Part shown: positions 1-13,600 of the stretch, piece by piece
Numbering within the stretch: position 1 is the stretch's first letter
Layout of the letters: each line of letters starts with the position of its first letter
Assembly: GCA_025084515.1 (NCBI GenBank)
Contig: JAJAGP010000225.1
Coordinates: forward strand, 434,001-498,000
DNA: 64,000 bases
Direction: 5' to 3'
From: Ancistrus triradiatus
Taxonomy: Eukaryota > Chordata > Actinopteri > Siluriformes > Loricariidae
Notes under the pieces: model-generated
What the model was told of the DNA's origin: nothing
Database searches by the model: none
The model's input: the letters and a program-made list of their open reading frames with translations, nothing else
Translations under genes and position numbers: made by a program

Positions 1-561
1 CTGCGAGTAACCCCGGCCTTTTCAGGACTTTGCTCCCGTTCTCGTGCCGCCTTTCGTGTCTGCGCTTGCCCACCTGAGAGCCAAACGGCTTGGCGCAGTA
101 TTTGCACTTAAAGATGTTGGCCGTGACACTGTGAGTCTGAACGTGACGCTCCAATTCGAGTTTAGTGCCAAACTGAAGCTCGCAGTATTGACAGTGGAAG
201 GTTCCACCCTGTCCATCCTCCTCAAAGGCCGGGTCGCCTTCCGGATCCAGTTCGGGAGACACTGCAGAAGACAAGCACTCCGCTTCACGCAACGGACTCT
301 GTGAACTCTCCTTCACAGGGCTGCCGGGAACTGACTCTGGGTTTGCTGACTGTGACTCAGCAGACTGCTCCAGGCTCCCGTGTGTCCGGAGCAGCTTCGG
401 GTCGCCTTGCTCTGTCTCCTCGGCCTCATTCTGCTCCGACGCCACTACAGGAATGTGAGAAGGAGATAAGTCCTTGGCCTCGGGTGAGGATAAATGTGAA
501 GCTGCAGTTTCCTGAGAAGGATCCGGCGATGGGGACGGATTCTGTTCCTCTGTATTTATCC
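1..561 (-). CDS. prdm2: prdm2 exon: acidic region and first two C2H2 fingers
   Basis: The acceptor is at 562-563 (CTTCGTCAG). The frame is open to base 1. It encodes a Ser/Pro/Glu-rich low-complexity region, then two C2H2 fingers: FHCQYCELQFGTKLELERH and FKCKYCAKPFGSQVGKRRH. Open frames on the plus strand here are shadows. Confidence 0.92.
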
Positions 562-3500
562 CTGACGAAGCAAATTACAGAAAACGAAAAAATCAGCGCA
601 GTCCACAAAATGTCAAACGCTTCAACTAGCAATAACGCACAATTACCGGGTTCGAGACGCACTCAAAATATGACTTACCTCCGTCCGAGTCACGCATCTT
701 TGAGACTGTAGGGCTTGTTGTGTGCGATGGCTTCTGTCCAGGTAGTCTTTCCAAACCAGCCTGTCTGCCCTTTTCAAAGAGCTTCTTCTTGGCTGGAAAT
801 AGAAATACGTTGGACTTCTTTCAGAGAAAATACTCTGACATCAGCTAAACATTATTACATTTACACGAGGGATCTAAAAGTCTTAGGCCACCATTAGATT
901 AGACATACCATTCTCGTAGCAATGGTCCAATGACCATACATAATTATATCTCAGTCTTTTTATTAGAATAAAATAATTTTTAAGAAATACAGGAAATGTG
1001 TACGCAGTATTAGAATAATTTTTAAAATCTTTAAAAAAATAGGCTACATTGGCCAGTACTTAGTGTGACCATCTCTTACCCTTGAGCAATAAGAGCATCT
1101 GGCAGCTTCATCAGGATGCCAAGGTGACCCTTCTACAGTCTGAAAAAGCTTCATTAGGAATGGTCATTCTGGAAGGGTAGCAGCCAAGAAACCACTTTTT
1201 CGAGGCTGTTAAACTAAATACCGACTTTTGCCTCCAGAAGCCATTTTGTTCTGAAAATTGTGGGTTTTAAAAAGTGTTGTGTACATATTTCCTATATTTT
1301 CTGTTGGTATCTGAATAAGGAGACTGAGAAATAATTACATATGGTCCTTACACCATTGTGAAAACAATAAATCTAATGGTGGCCAAAGACTTTTGCACAG
1401 TAATGCTAAATGCATGGAACTTCAAAGCGTACGAGTGAAAAAGCAAAGCCTTCAGCCCAGTAGCTGAACACATGGGAGACGTCATCAACACATATTTTGC
1501 AACAGTGTTTAACCAGCTGTTGCAAGCAACAAGTCACACCTGCAAGGCAACAGACAAGAATGTAGCAACCTGCTTTTCCCCCCACAGCGTCACTTCGGTG
1601 ATGACATACAGGGCTCTGAAGGTGTGCTTTGGTATCTGGCAGACAATTCAAGAGCCTTCGTGGATGGGACTTGTTTAACCCACTGTTCTGATTAGTGTGC
1701 CGAGGCACAGAAGCCTCCATATGGACACATTCTGGTGTGGAGCACTTTCTCTGCCACTGCAAGCTTGGCTGAGTGTCACCAATCATACGAACAAATGAAT
1801 TCCTCTCACTTCAAACAAATGGGGAACTCAAGAAATCTGCATTAGTCTCCAAAAAGTGTGAAAGTCAAATTCTCCAACGGAATGAGTGTGTATCATAGTA
1901 CAGCAGATGTAGATGGCATTCTAAACAGTGTATAACCTCATAATTACCTTTTAATTACACTCCCCTGAAGTGATTAACCTAATATTTTGTTATAACGCTG
2001 CATTAATTAGTTCTGTTCATTGTTATTATTTTGTTTTTGTACCATATAACGCCAGTAAGAGCGTGCTTAGAGCACGTGGCAGTACACCTGAGGAACGAGG
2101 TACAGGTATCGAGCCATTCAGAACACTCTTTACTTCCTTCATTTTCCCCCCCAAGCAAAAATCCTACCTGTAATTGGTCTGAACCGTTCAAGTCTGCCTA
2201 GACTAAAGCTTACAGGACTGAGTAGGGCTTGTGGTGTTTGTAGCTCAGTGCCTTTCACTTCTCCATTTTCATTCCAACCAAGCAGTAGCCACAAAAACAA
2301 CATTGCTGATTTGCTAAAGATCACATAGACAAGCCAGAAGGTTACTGGTAAAATGTTTCGTCTGACATTTTTGGTTTACATGAGAAGCATTATTTCTATA
2401 GAAGGGAAAACATGAGAACGTTATCCCATCTGTGAAACATGGTGGTGGTAGTAGTATCATGACTTGTTTTGGTGCACACATCGTTCTATCAATCAATAGT
2501 TAAAGAAGACTAAAATTAATGTTCTGTAGTGTCAAGTCAGATCTAATTATATAGCGCTTTTCACAATAGAGCATTGTCTCAAAGCAAGTTTACAAGTTTA
2601 GATTATCTCCTAATATCTACGTCCAATCCCAAATTGAGCAAGCCTAAAGTGAAAGTGGCAAGGAAAAGCTCCCTAAGCGTTATGAGGAAGAAACCTTCGA
2701 AGGACCAAAACTGAAAAAGGGACCCAAACTCCTTGGGCGGCGTAGATGATAAATCTAAGAATGAAACTAAAATCATGGAGTCATACTTCAAACAGAATGT
2801 GAAATATGCACATCGGCATTAATTGGCCTGGGTATGATGGGGCTGGAGCTGATGACGGAAGCAGCTTGTGTCCAAGTTTATCCAAGAGAAATGTTGGGGA
2901 TGGACCTGAAGCGAGCAGTTCATGTGAGGAAACCCACCAGCATCCCAAAGCAGAAGCTGTTCTTTATGGAGGAAGGGGCTACAACTCCAAAGTTAGTTAT
3001 TGGTACACAAACAGGTCACGCCAAATATAACGATCATGTCTTTACTTCACATAGATTCTCGTTTATCTACTTTTAAGACTTGTTTGAAACTCTGATGACG
3101 TTTTAGCTCAAATTTACGCAGAAATATGGCAATTTCACACTGCTGTTTTCAACGGCATAAACATCAGCGATTCAATCTGTAAGAAAAATTGCACAACTGT
3201 TGAGGCATGTCATCACAAATCTAGTATTTCCAGGCCAGTAGCTTGATGCATCACTATTGACATGCCTGATTAGCATCCAAGTGCCATTCAAACTTGCGGG
3301 CCTTCAAACTGGCCTCCAGAATCATACAAATGACACAAGGAACTAAACATTTGTTGATAGATGATACTAAACGTACGTGTTCTGACATTTCAGCTATTGT
3401 TTGTTTAACCTGAAGCAGATTTTCACTTAAACACCTGCTTCTCCAAGACACAATCGTAGGTGCATTCTTAGAAATAAAAGCAAGCCAAATAATTTTCGGT

Positions 3501-4461
3501 CGTCCATTTTGTTTCACATATCACGTCGTTGATCCTTCTAACTGGTAACTCGGAATGTACGAATATCCGCGGACGGCTTGAAGGCTGCACGACTTAAGAA
3601 TGACTTTTTAACGACGAAACTCGTATTTCCAGTCATTTTGACAGCACGTTCACGCGGCGCGAGGCGTTAAGTCGTTGCTAGCGTTAACAACTTTCTAAAC
3701 TTCGCCTGAAGCCAAACGTCGGTTATGAAGTTCATCACGGGTCTTTAATCTAAAGTAATAGAAGAGGACATATTTATGGATAGATTTAGGCAAATTTATG
3801 GAGAAGCTGGTTAAATGAGTTGTAATGTATACGAACTACACAAGGCTAGTTTGGGCTTCGATGCCCTGATGAGCCCAGCCGATCAAATAACGTAGGCGAA
3901 TCAATATCTTATCTCGTACGTAAAAAAAACAGCTCAGAAGTGGCATTAAAGCACATCAGGGGTGTGAAAATAACTTAATGATGATGTGTTTAAACACGTT
4001 ACATAAAAGAGCCGAGGAAAGGTCACTGGTCTGACAAGAACAAATCAGAATAGTGACCAGAGCCGTGCGTTACAAACCCAATGACTGCTTTTAAAGGTCG
4101 ATCGCATCACCAGCACGTTATTACCCAGAACTGTGCATGTTATAAGCGGTCATGCAGCTTGCTCGGTTTGATCTGGTGCATCTGTATGATTAGCTACGGC
4201 AATGCTATCGAGTTAGCTGCCGTCTGCGACTTCTCTAACTAACAGAGCTTAAAACGCAGTGCGGATCGGTTCGGTTCATCCGGACTGCGATCGCATGCCG
4301 TGTGTCACAGAGCGTGGTGCAGCAGATCTTTTACCTCGCCTCGCTCTCGGTGAATTTTTCTTGCTGAAGTTGCTGCTCCTTTCTTCCTCTAATGCAGCTG
4401 CTATCTCCGGGTTGTCTTCCCCATTGTACCACACAAGCAGGTCTTCCCCAGGTCCGATTGG
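1..4461 (-). CDS. prdm2: prdm2, PR/SET-domain zinc-finger protein (internal part)
   Basis: Three joined exons: 4461-4335, 792-679 and 561-<1, phases 1/1/1 with good AG/GT borders. The first encodes the C-terminal part of the PR (SET-like) domain, with the near-invariant PRDM2 stretch LVWYNGEDNPEIAAA followed by a basic tail. The second encodes a Lys-rich linker ending in KMRDSDG, matching the human linker. The third encodes an acidic Ser/Pro/Glu-rich region and two C2H2 fingers; the second finger ends in KRRHERRHE as in PRDM2. PRDM2 (RIZ1) is a nuclear chromatin regulator linked to H3K9 methylation. The 5' exons are missing and probably lie in the gap at 4508-4607. The 3' exons lie beyond the left edge. 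Teleosts may have two prdm2 copies and I cannot say which this is. Confidence 0.93.
679..792 (-). CDS. prdm2: prdm2 exon: basic linker after PR domain
   Basis: The acceptor is TTTCCAG and the donor GGAG|GTAAG; the 114 nt run from phase 1 to phase 1. The product begins KKKLFEKGRQAG and ends KMRDSDG, collinear with the human PRDM2 linker. Confidence 0.88.
793..4334 (-). other. prdm2 intron with dispersed repeats
   Basis: The 3.5 kb between two prdm2 exons has no supported gene. It holds an inverted-repeat element (871-1401), a short fragment of a dispersed retroelement tail (about 2530-2600), and otherwise unique-looking AT-rich sequence. Small open frames at 1406-1786 and 3254-3517 have no recognisable domain or splice context. 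Confidence 0.7.
871..1401 (-). mobile_element. Inverted-repeat MITE, family A, copy 1
   Basis: One end carries AAAAGTCTTAGGCCACC and the other carries its inverted form ending in TTTTGCACAGTA. The interior is shared with the elements at 25268-25713, 51298-51610 and 60714-61168. No transposase is seen, so it is probably a non-autonomous DNA transposon. This copy lies opposite in orientation to the 25 kb and 60.7 kb copies. Confidence 0.75.
4335..4461 (-). CDS. prdm2: prdm2 exon: end of PR/SET domain
   Basis: The acceptor is a CGCCGCAG after a pyrimidine-rich tract and the donor is GAG|GTAAAAG. The 127 nt start in phase 0 and end in phase 1. The frame reads PIGPGEDLLVWYNGEDNPE, then a Glu/Ser/Arg-rich tail ending RARR. 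Only about 46 bases separate this exon from the assembly gap, so the preceding PR-domain exons are not visible. Confidence 0.93.
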
Positions 4462-4507
4462 CTGCGGCGAGCAACGTTAGAGAGAAGACCCAATAAGAGC
4501 GGAGCTT

Positions 4508-4607
4508 NNNNNNNNNNNNNNNNNNNNNNNNNNNNNNNNNNNNNNNNNNNNNNNNNNNNNNNNNNNNNNNNNNNNNNNNNNNNNNNNNNNNNNNNNNNNN
4601 NNNNNNN
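4508..4607. other. Assembly gap (100 N) between prdm2 and tango6
   Basis: The gap is exactly 100 N, the usual placeholder for a gap of unknown size. The tango6 exon on its right is cut mid-codon, and prdm2 on its left begins inside the PR domain. The real gap must therefore hold the 3' half of tango6 and the 5' exons of prdm2, or the join is wrong. Confidence 0.95.
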
Positions 4608-7600
4608 CGCAGCAGCGCTGTGTGTGGAAGACCCTCACACATAACAGCCAGCGCCTGTAGGAGAGCCAGTCTCTGCCCACTCCCACTGACCCGCCCGGTC
4701 AGGTGCTGCTCCAGCTCCAAGAGCGTCATCGAGGACGTGTCTACTTCCTCCTCTGGCTCCTGCTGCTCTGCTGCCAAGTTCGTCAGACCCTACACGACGG
4801 GGGAAACAGCAGGGCAGGAGTTACCACGTGGTTATCAACGAGTCCCGAGCAAATGTGGAATGAATCGGTTCCAGACCCCCAGAAAATCCCCCCTGTATAA
4901 GGCATGATCAGCATTAATGGAGCTGTATTGTACAGGTGCTCCCTGATTTAGGATGGATTTGTTGAACATATCCCCATCATGAGTTAAATAGATCATGAGC
5001 TGATGAGTTTAATGAGTGTTTTATACGCCCAGTGTTCCATAAGCTTTATATTGGTATTAGGGGTGGGCGATATGGTACAAATATTATATCACGATAATTA
5101 AAGACATTTACACGACTTTTATCACGATGCATGTGACTGCACACAAAATGCTTCGGTAACGACAGATTCTTATTCAGTACTATTAAAATATTATCACATA
5201 CTTAGTAAAGTGATCTCTGTTCAAAACGTGCTGCACTTCATCCAATGAAACATGCAGCTGGTCTGTGTTCTTTAAGCACGGACGATATCCTCGATCGTCT
5301 ATCACGATAACAGAATTTAGCATGATATGATAACATATTGTCATATCGCCCACCCCTAAAGGATACCATGTTAAGTAAAGATAGGTTAGCGTTTAAAATA
5401 TTTACATTAACCTACAGTTGGCGAAAATCATTAACACAAAGCTTATTTTAAGTGTTGAAAATGCACGTCATTTAGTGAGTAATGGATTGAAAATGAAAAC
5501 ACTTACTCTCTCGATGAACTCCGGGCACAACCATAGCTGCTAAGCTAACTGCAGTTAGTTCGGTTGGCTCTTATAAAGGAACCTTTGTAGGACCCACAGA
5601 GACTTATTTGCTCTATGAATACAGTATTGTAGATTTAAAAATAAAGCAAAACACCATAAGAATAGCGAAGATCTTATTGTGAACCTGTTCTTCAAACAAT
5701 TATGAGCCATTGCTCAGCCATACAACCCTACCTTAACTAGTGCACAAGTGCTGGCACCGACAAACATAGCGGAAAGGCTCACAAAAGCAATTAATGGAAA
5801 CAATTAAGCACCAAGGAAGGAACACTCTTGGCAGCAGAGCTAACGGATAACCAGGGAAGAAGCGGAAGGAGATGCACCTGCAAGGAAGCTGAATCTGCAT
5901 TTTCAGTGCCGCAGAAAAGGTCAAACTCAGGACGCAGCGGTGTGAGAATCAGCATGGTGCAAAGAGAAAGCAGGAACAGCACACACGCCGCAGAAGCAGG
6001 CGAGATCAGCGATTGTGAGAGCTACGTCACACCGTGAGTGGAAGGAACCGCAAGTGGAGATACTCTGATGGTGGACGGTCTAATTCTAATGAACCTGCCT
6101 GAGAGGCTGATATTGGATCCCATGTTTGCAAAACTATGCAGCCCATAAAACTGTCTGGTTGTCTGATTTGTGGGCTGGCAGGCACTCAGGATACCCCGAC
6201 TTATATACACTGAGTTTTAGGTCCCCTTCAACACGCCATTTGACCAGGGGTGCCAAAACATTTGCATAAGACTGTAGCGCCTTGGTAATGATGTTAATAA
6301 ATGAAGCGCCGGAGATGAACAGAGGTCCGCATTTTAAAAGCTCACCAGTTGACGATTTAAATCAAAGTCAAAGTCCGATTTATTTCTACAGCACTTTTGA
6401 CAATGGAGCATTGCCTCAAGGAGCTTCATGATTGTAGCTCTTTTTAGCTCCTACTTCAAGGTAGGGTCCTTTTCTCAGTGGATAGGAACCCTGAGTGATT
6501 CTACGATTTTGCACAGACCTACTTTATAACACAATAGCAATATCATAACCTGTGATTCCAGAGACTTTAAGAGATAAACACAGATCAAACTGAGGTCAAC
6601 CTGTAGGAGTGAGAGGAAGAAATCTCCAGGTAGATCTTTGTCCTTCATCTCAGCCAGGAGCTGCACCAGACACTCGACCCTCCACTGCTCCCCAGAGATC
6701 TTCTCATACAGAGCATCATCTTCATCGCTGATCCATCCAGGACAGAACAGAAGAAAGCAGGAAAGAGCAGGATTATTCAAGTGGTCATGTAAACAGCATT
6801 CTCCGATTACACAGATTGGATTCAGGTCTGGAAATCAAAGTATGAAATCTGATAAAGAGAGCTGGATTTTATCTCAGTAATCAGATTTCAATCCGTCTTC
6901 TCAGTCTGCACATGCACACAAATGTTGACGAGGTTGCCAGGTCTGCTTAGTATAGGAGAGTTGGCTTTTTTCCATTGACTTTGTGGCTTATTTTCTTGCG
7001 GGATCTGGCAACCCTGGAATTAAACGCTTCCCGAACACTTTTGTGGAGACTTTGAAACCCAGTACAGCATTCGCTCGAGGAAATGAAGGATTTGATTATT
7101 TAAATGATAAAGTTTGAAGTTAAGACACGTCCTTCTGTGAGTTATCGGCTGGTTTCAAAATAGCAATCTGATTGAAAGGAAAAACCACATGACTGCTAAA
7201 ACTGACCCTACACTAGACTTTAACATGTCACATGACAGTGCTGTGCCTCACCTGATTGGTTCTCTCCGGGAGAGCCTCACCCCTCCTTCAGTGCCTGGTG
7301 AGAACTGGAAGCCAGGTGAGATTTCATCTTCATGAAGGACACACAGGTGCTGGAGCAGCTGGAGTGCTGATGAGGGCTCTGTGTGAGACAGGAACCACAG
7401 CAGGATCTCCTGACACACAGTCCTGCAGGGCAGAATGAACCACAGAGCGCTTATGGTCAACGTCCACCATACCTTCCGCTAAATTGCACATTGTGTGATT
7501 TGGCCGGTGTGTGACCAGCGTTACAGACGTATAATTAACAGTAGAACATGACAGGGAGCGCGTTATTGTAACAGATTTCTTTTAAATGAAGACAAAATAA

Positions 7601-10600
7601 ATCAAACAAGCTCTGAATTTCTTACACAATAAAGTGTCTACACACGTCAACCGAGTTCGAATAGTCTCTAATACAAAGCTGAGCTAAAGAGCAAGCGAGC
7701 ATACGACCGGTAAATTACTGAGATTGAGTAAGTGAGTGCGTTTACATGCATTTAATAATCTTATAACTGATTTCTTCAGTAATCCGACCACTAGATTACA
7801 TGCACTTGAGTAATCAGACAATGGGAAAGCTCTCGGGCAGTAATCGGATTTCTACTTTGCAACCAGCCAATAATCTCACAGAAAGGTGTGACGTAAACTT
7901 CAATTTCTAATATTAAATGATCAAATTCTTCATTTTCTTGAGTATATATATTGTGCTTCACAAAGTGTTCGCCAGCCACCTAGCGGGTTGCTGCGGTTAA
8001 TTCTAGGGTTGCCAGATCACACAAAAGAATCCTCCACCTGCTTCATGAAAATAAGCACTAAAGAGGAAGCAGACCTGGCAACCACGTATTATTCCAGCAG
8101 CTTTGCCAAATCAAATTGGAATCGAGTAACTTGCATACATGCTATGAGTAATCCGATTACTGGAGTAAAATCCAACTATCTTTATCGGCTTTCTTAATCT
8201 GATTTCTAGATTGGAGTATGCTGTGTACATGATAATCAGAGAACTGCTCAAATCCGATTGTTATCGGATTATTAAGTGCCATCTATATGCACTCAGTGAT
8301 CGTCTCCAACTCCCGCCTCTGCTCGTGGATCTGCAACATTTAATTGGTTGTTGAGGTGACCAGCTGTTTATGTCTCAATGTCTGGAGTTAAAAGACAGAT
8401 TTTTATTTCCTATTATAATTTGTAAGACCTTTGTCGATGGACGTTAAACACCTTGTATTTAAAAAGCCTGCACGAACCTTAAGTGAGAGACGCTTCGTTT
8501 GGCGAAAACAAAACAACAGCTGAAGATTGTGGGAATGACATCCAACAGAGAATTCAGAAGCCGTCCTGATGGGCTGTTACTCACCACACAGATCTATCAG
8601 GCATGAATAACAAGAGGATTAAATAGTTATGGTTACAACAAAAAGAACTTAAAACTTAAAAAAAAAACTTAAAAACTCCACGATTTCAAATTCAGTATTT
8701 GCTGCTACTAAAATGTAAGTGTTCATATTACTCCAGTCTGGACAGTAAAGTTGCAGTACTCACCAGAATACTGGCTATGGGCAAAATTGTACCCTGGAAC
8801 AGGACGCCAGGCCACTGCATGACCACTAGGGGTGGCTGTTGCAACGCCAGGGAATAATCCCAGACTGGCGTTCCCTCTGAGACACAGCCAGACCCAGATG
8901 GGAGAATTAAAACCAGGTCAGCCACCATAGAGCCTCAGAGACAGGACAGTTTAGACAGAATGTCTTTCTCTATGTTGATATATTGGTAAAGGCAATTTTT
9001 ACAGGAGTAATTAATGCAGAAATCTTGGCAGAATCAAAGCGTGCACAACATATTCATGCACTTTCAAGGCTGTTACTCACACGAGGCAACGAAGTGTCAC
9101 AAAAAATATTCTGATAAAATTGCATGAAAAGATCACATTCGGCCTCATTATAGCAGCAGCCTTTATATATAAAGTTTGAGCCCTCCCAACCCCGGTCAAA
9201 TGAGATGGCAACCTTTTGCTTCGACCGCTTCAGACAAGGCACTGATTAAGGAATTATGAGGCAGGTGAGAGGAACCAACAATGCAAGGCTCGGTGAAAAA
9301 GCGATTGATAAAATCTAACAATAAAAACTAGAAAACAACATTAAAAAAACACAGTGATTCCTTCTAAACATCAGACTCATTTATGAAGGTTCAGAGCAGC
9401 GCAGACATGAGAGGGTAATGTTCTCACTTTATAAACGTCCTCCACACAGCGGCTCAGCTCAGACTCAGAGACCATGTCCCCTCCCCACAGCACCCTCTAA
9501 AATACACAAACACAATCATTATAGGCTCATTAACCCATAGGGGGCTAATACTTTTTCTCAGGGGTGGAGGAATGAGGTCACAGCTGTTCAGGTAACCAAT
9601 CAGTGATCAACAGCTCAACCAATCAGAGGACAGTTATACAGCAGAGGAGTTATCATCAGTAACAGGATAGATAAGGAGCACTGCAGTTCAGACAACACCA
9701 CACACACACAGATACACATGCACACACAGACAGACACAAAGACAGACAGACACACACTCAGACAGACAGACACACACACACAAAGCCACAAAAATAGAGA
9801 CACAAACACAGACAAGAAGACAACCTCACACAGACAGACACACACACACAAAGATAGAGACAAACACACAAAAGGACACAGTTAGAGACACAAAGACAGA
9901 GACACAGACACCCACACAGAAACAAAGACAGAGACACAGACACAAAGACAGAGACACACACGCTCAAAGATAGAGACAAACACAAAAGTCAGAGACACAC
10001 GCAAAGACAGAGTCACACACACACAAAGGATAGAAACAAACACACTGACACAGAGACACACACGCACAAAGATAAGGATGAACACAGACAGAAACAAAGA
10101 TAGACAAACACACAGAAAGACACAAAGATAGAGACACAAAGACAGAGACACAGACACACACACACAGAAACAAAGACAGAGACGCACACGCTCAAAGATA
10201 GAGACAAACACACAGACAAACAAAAGTCAGAGACACACGCAAAGACAGAGTCACACACACACAAAGATAGAGACAAACACACTGACACAGAGACACACAC
10301 GCACAAAGATAAAGATGAACACAGACAGAAAAAAAGATAGAGACACACACAAAGATAGAGACACAAACGCACAGACACAAAAAGAGAGACACACAAAGAT
10401 ACAAACACAGACACAAAGACAGACATATAGAGACAGATGCACAGACATACATACAAACAAACATACACACAGACGGACAGAGACAGATACACAGAAATAC
10501 AGACGCAAACAGAAACAGACACACACACACTCACACTCACACACACACACACACCTACCTGGCACCGATGCGCAGCGCCGTAGTGGTGAGAGGAGAGGAG

Positions 10601-13600
10601 CTAGCAGGAAGCGCTGGGCAAACTCAGGCTGATCCTGCACCATGGTGAGCGCCACACTAGTGGCCACTCGCTGAAACTGCAGCGCTGTTACTTTATCCTT
10701 GAAATGGAACAGATCCAGAACCTAAACACAGTAACACAATCCAAAATAATTAGTAACACAAAGCACAATGCTTTTCGATCAGCTACGAGACCATTAGGGA
10801 GGTCAGGCACTGATTGTTGGGTTATAAAACCTGCTCATAGTTCAGTCCATGGGGTTGAAGTCGGGGCTCTGTGCAGTCTCCACACAGAACTCGGCAAACC
10901 ATTTACCTATGGGGCTCAATTTATAAACATAAAGGCCGTCCACAGACTAATGGCATCAATGTGGAAGCGCTCAATTCTCTCAAAAGTGGTCATGTTGCCA
11001 AACTGAGTCTCATATCTGCAGACAGTTTTAAATGTACCAAGGTTTTCTCATCCCACTGCTGCGTTCTCTTCGCTGGCAATCTGTGCTAGCATGACTACCA
11101 AGAATAATACAAATCACATCTTTAAGTGGCTCTTAAGCAGCTCTTGAGCTTCTGCTAAATGCTGTAAATGTTAATTTTCTGCTCCAGTTAGCAAAAGGTA
11201 AAACTAATCTGAGCCACTAATTAGAATTGGCCCATAATCTTTGGTGCATCAGAGATCAGACACGGTTTGGCTCATTAAAAGCTCTGTGGGGCAGAAACAG
11301 CTCTAAAATCTCTGAACCCCTCCTCACCTGCGGACACACCTCACTGTAATAACTCTCAGCAGACAGACACTGTTGCGGGCACGTTGAAAGGATCTTGGCC
11401 ACAGCGTCACATTTCCTCCAGTCTGAGTCGCCACCTAGTGGCCAAAACATTGAAATACAAGCATTGGAAGAGTTCCGTGCTATATAACCAAAAACTTGAA
11501 AACAACATAACCCAGAACATGCAGAAATAAGTCATTTATATATTTTATGTCATATTTCATATCAAGCTCCCTCATTTTCCATTTAGAAAACAAATTAGAG
11601 GAGCATGCAGGGTGGCACGATGGCACTGTGTTTAGCAATTTGGCCTCACAGAGATGTACGGCTTGATTTTGGAGTTTGCATGTTCTCTCCTTGTCTGTGA
11701 GGGCTTTCTCCAGATACACCAGTATCCTCCCATGTTATATAAAAAAAAACCACACACTGGGTCAATGGGTGTCTTTAAAGTGTCCATGTGAGTGGTAGTT
11801 TATTTATTGTATATACACTATTATTATAGTCTATAGTATTATATTGTCCATAATACTGTATTCTTTTATTTATGATATTCTGTATTTAATTATAGTGTAT
11901 TATTAACTCATTTTTATTATAAGGATCTATTTAAATTTTTCAATTTTTCAGCTACTATTATTATAAATGCTTTATTTCAGTAAGTTATTTCTTACATATA
12001 ATTTCTAGCCTGAGGTTTCTAACTTTTATTGAGTTTTTCCTTGCCAAACTATTTTCGAATATTTTGCAAACTATTATTTGCAACACGCCCATTGAGTAAA
12101 ATGTTTAAAAAGTTCCATATACCTGATGATTACTTTTTCTGCATGTTAGTGTGTTGCCAAGTCAATTAATTCTAAGGTTTTAATTGAGTATAAAGACTTA
12201 ATAGTGTCTGTCAGGTGGAACACAAGCTGGAAGTTGTGAAAAATTTAAATCGTTCACAATCTAAATCCATCATTATTGCTCTTGGCCTGTCTCTCTCACC
12301 TTCTGACCCCTCCAGGATGGCTCTGACCACGGCCTGGACCCCATGAGGCTGCATCAGCCTCTCAGACAGCAGCTGACCACAGAGGCGCCTCAACCAGGCC
12401 GGAGCTGGGGTCATTCTGGAGCCTGGAGAGGCCTGGAGAGAAAGATCAGAGTGAATCCAGTTCCTCGCTGCATGAACCAGTTCAGGTGGGGAAACCACAT
12501 TTACCTTGGGTCCTCCCTGGAGAACCAGCAGCTCCTTGATGACGATTGGCTGATAAACTCTTCCCAGAAGGTCATGGAGCGCTTGTCTGCAGGTCTTCCG
12601 CTCTTCTGCGGTGAGGATCTGAGACGATACACAAGCGCTCTGTAATCACTGTTCCGTTTACTAAACCAAAAAACATATCAAACACGACCCGCTACCTTAT
12701 TCCCCTCCGCGGCGTCCGCGTCAGGTCGACGAGGTCGATAGCCTAACTGGCACAGCGCCGACATCAGGTCTCCCAGGTGACGAGTGAAGACCAGAGTTGC
12801 AAGAGACGACACTGAGGCCACCTCCAGTAAGATGGTCGCTGTGACCAACAGCCGGCGTTCACAGACCGGTGCCACGTCACGACACACCGAAGCCTCCACT
12901 ACAGCCCCAAACGCAGAGCGCAGTGCCAGGCTCACGCCCACGCCCGGTGCCAGGTACGGACAAAGGCCCAGGGTGACAAGAAACTGCAGCACGGTGCCAA
13001 GAGTCTTCTGCTGAGCCACACCGAGGACGTCCGGTGGTAACGGTGGAGCCGCCTCAGGGGTGCGAGGGTTCGACGCGAGAGGGCGCGGGTCCTGGTGAAA
13101 GGCCTCCAGGAGCCTGGTGAGGTGACGCGCCAGACAGAGCAGCAGCAGCAGGCATTCCTGCACGAAGCTCCAGGTCTGGTCCTTAGTGTGAACGCAGAAC
13201 CAAGACGCCTCGCTCCTGATCTGCTCCAGTAGACCCCGAGCGTCCTCCAGCTCTCCATCTTCAAACATCCGCCTCAGTTCAGAGAGGTTCCTCTGGAGGG
13301 AAGACACGAGGGCATCCTGTTGGGTCGTCGGCGCTCCATTAGTGTTGGCATCTGGGCACGAAAACAGAGAGAATCCTATCACGATCATGGTGATGTGTCC
13401 AACGCTCATTTATTTTCTCATACGGAGCTTCCTTTTCATTACGTTGCACCCATGTGAGGTCCCTGTGCTATCTGGCTTTCTGGCTTTCTTTGTGGTGCTT
13501 CCTTTTAAGGTGACTGAATGGGTCTGCCATTCTTATCTTTGCATATTTGGAAACAAATTGCCGTTTGTGTCGCGTCCTTTGTGTAAAATCCTTGATCGAT

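Noticed and set aside
301..711. 136-codon plus-strand open frame
   Set aside because: It is the shadow of the prdm2 zinc-finger exon on the other strand.
4335..4759. A tango6-prdm2 fusion gene
   Set aside because: The two genes meet only across a placeholder gap, the tango6 exon is cut in mid-codon, and prdm2 has its own splice acceptor.
10013..10667. Long Cys/Val/Ser-rich open frames in the tango6 intron
   Set aside because: They come from the CA/GACAGA microsatellite array; only the tango6 exon at 10721-10559 in this area is real.
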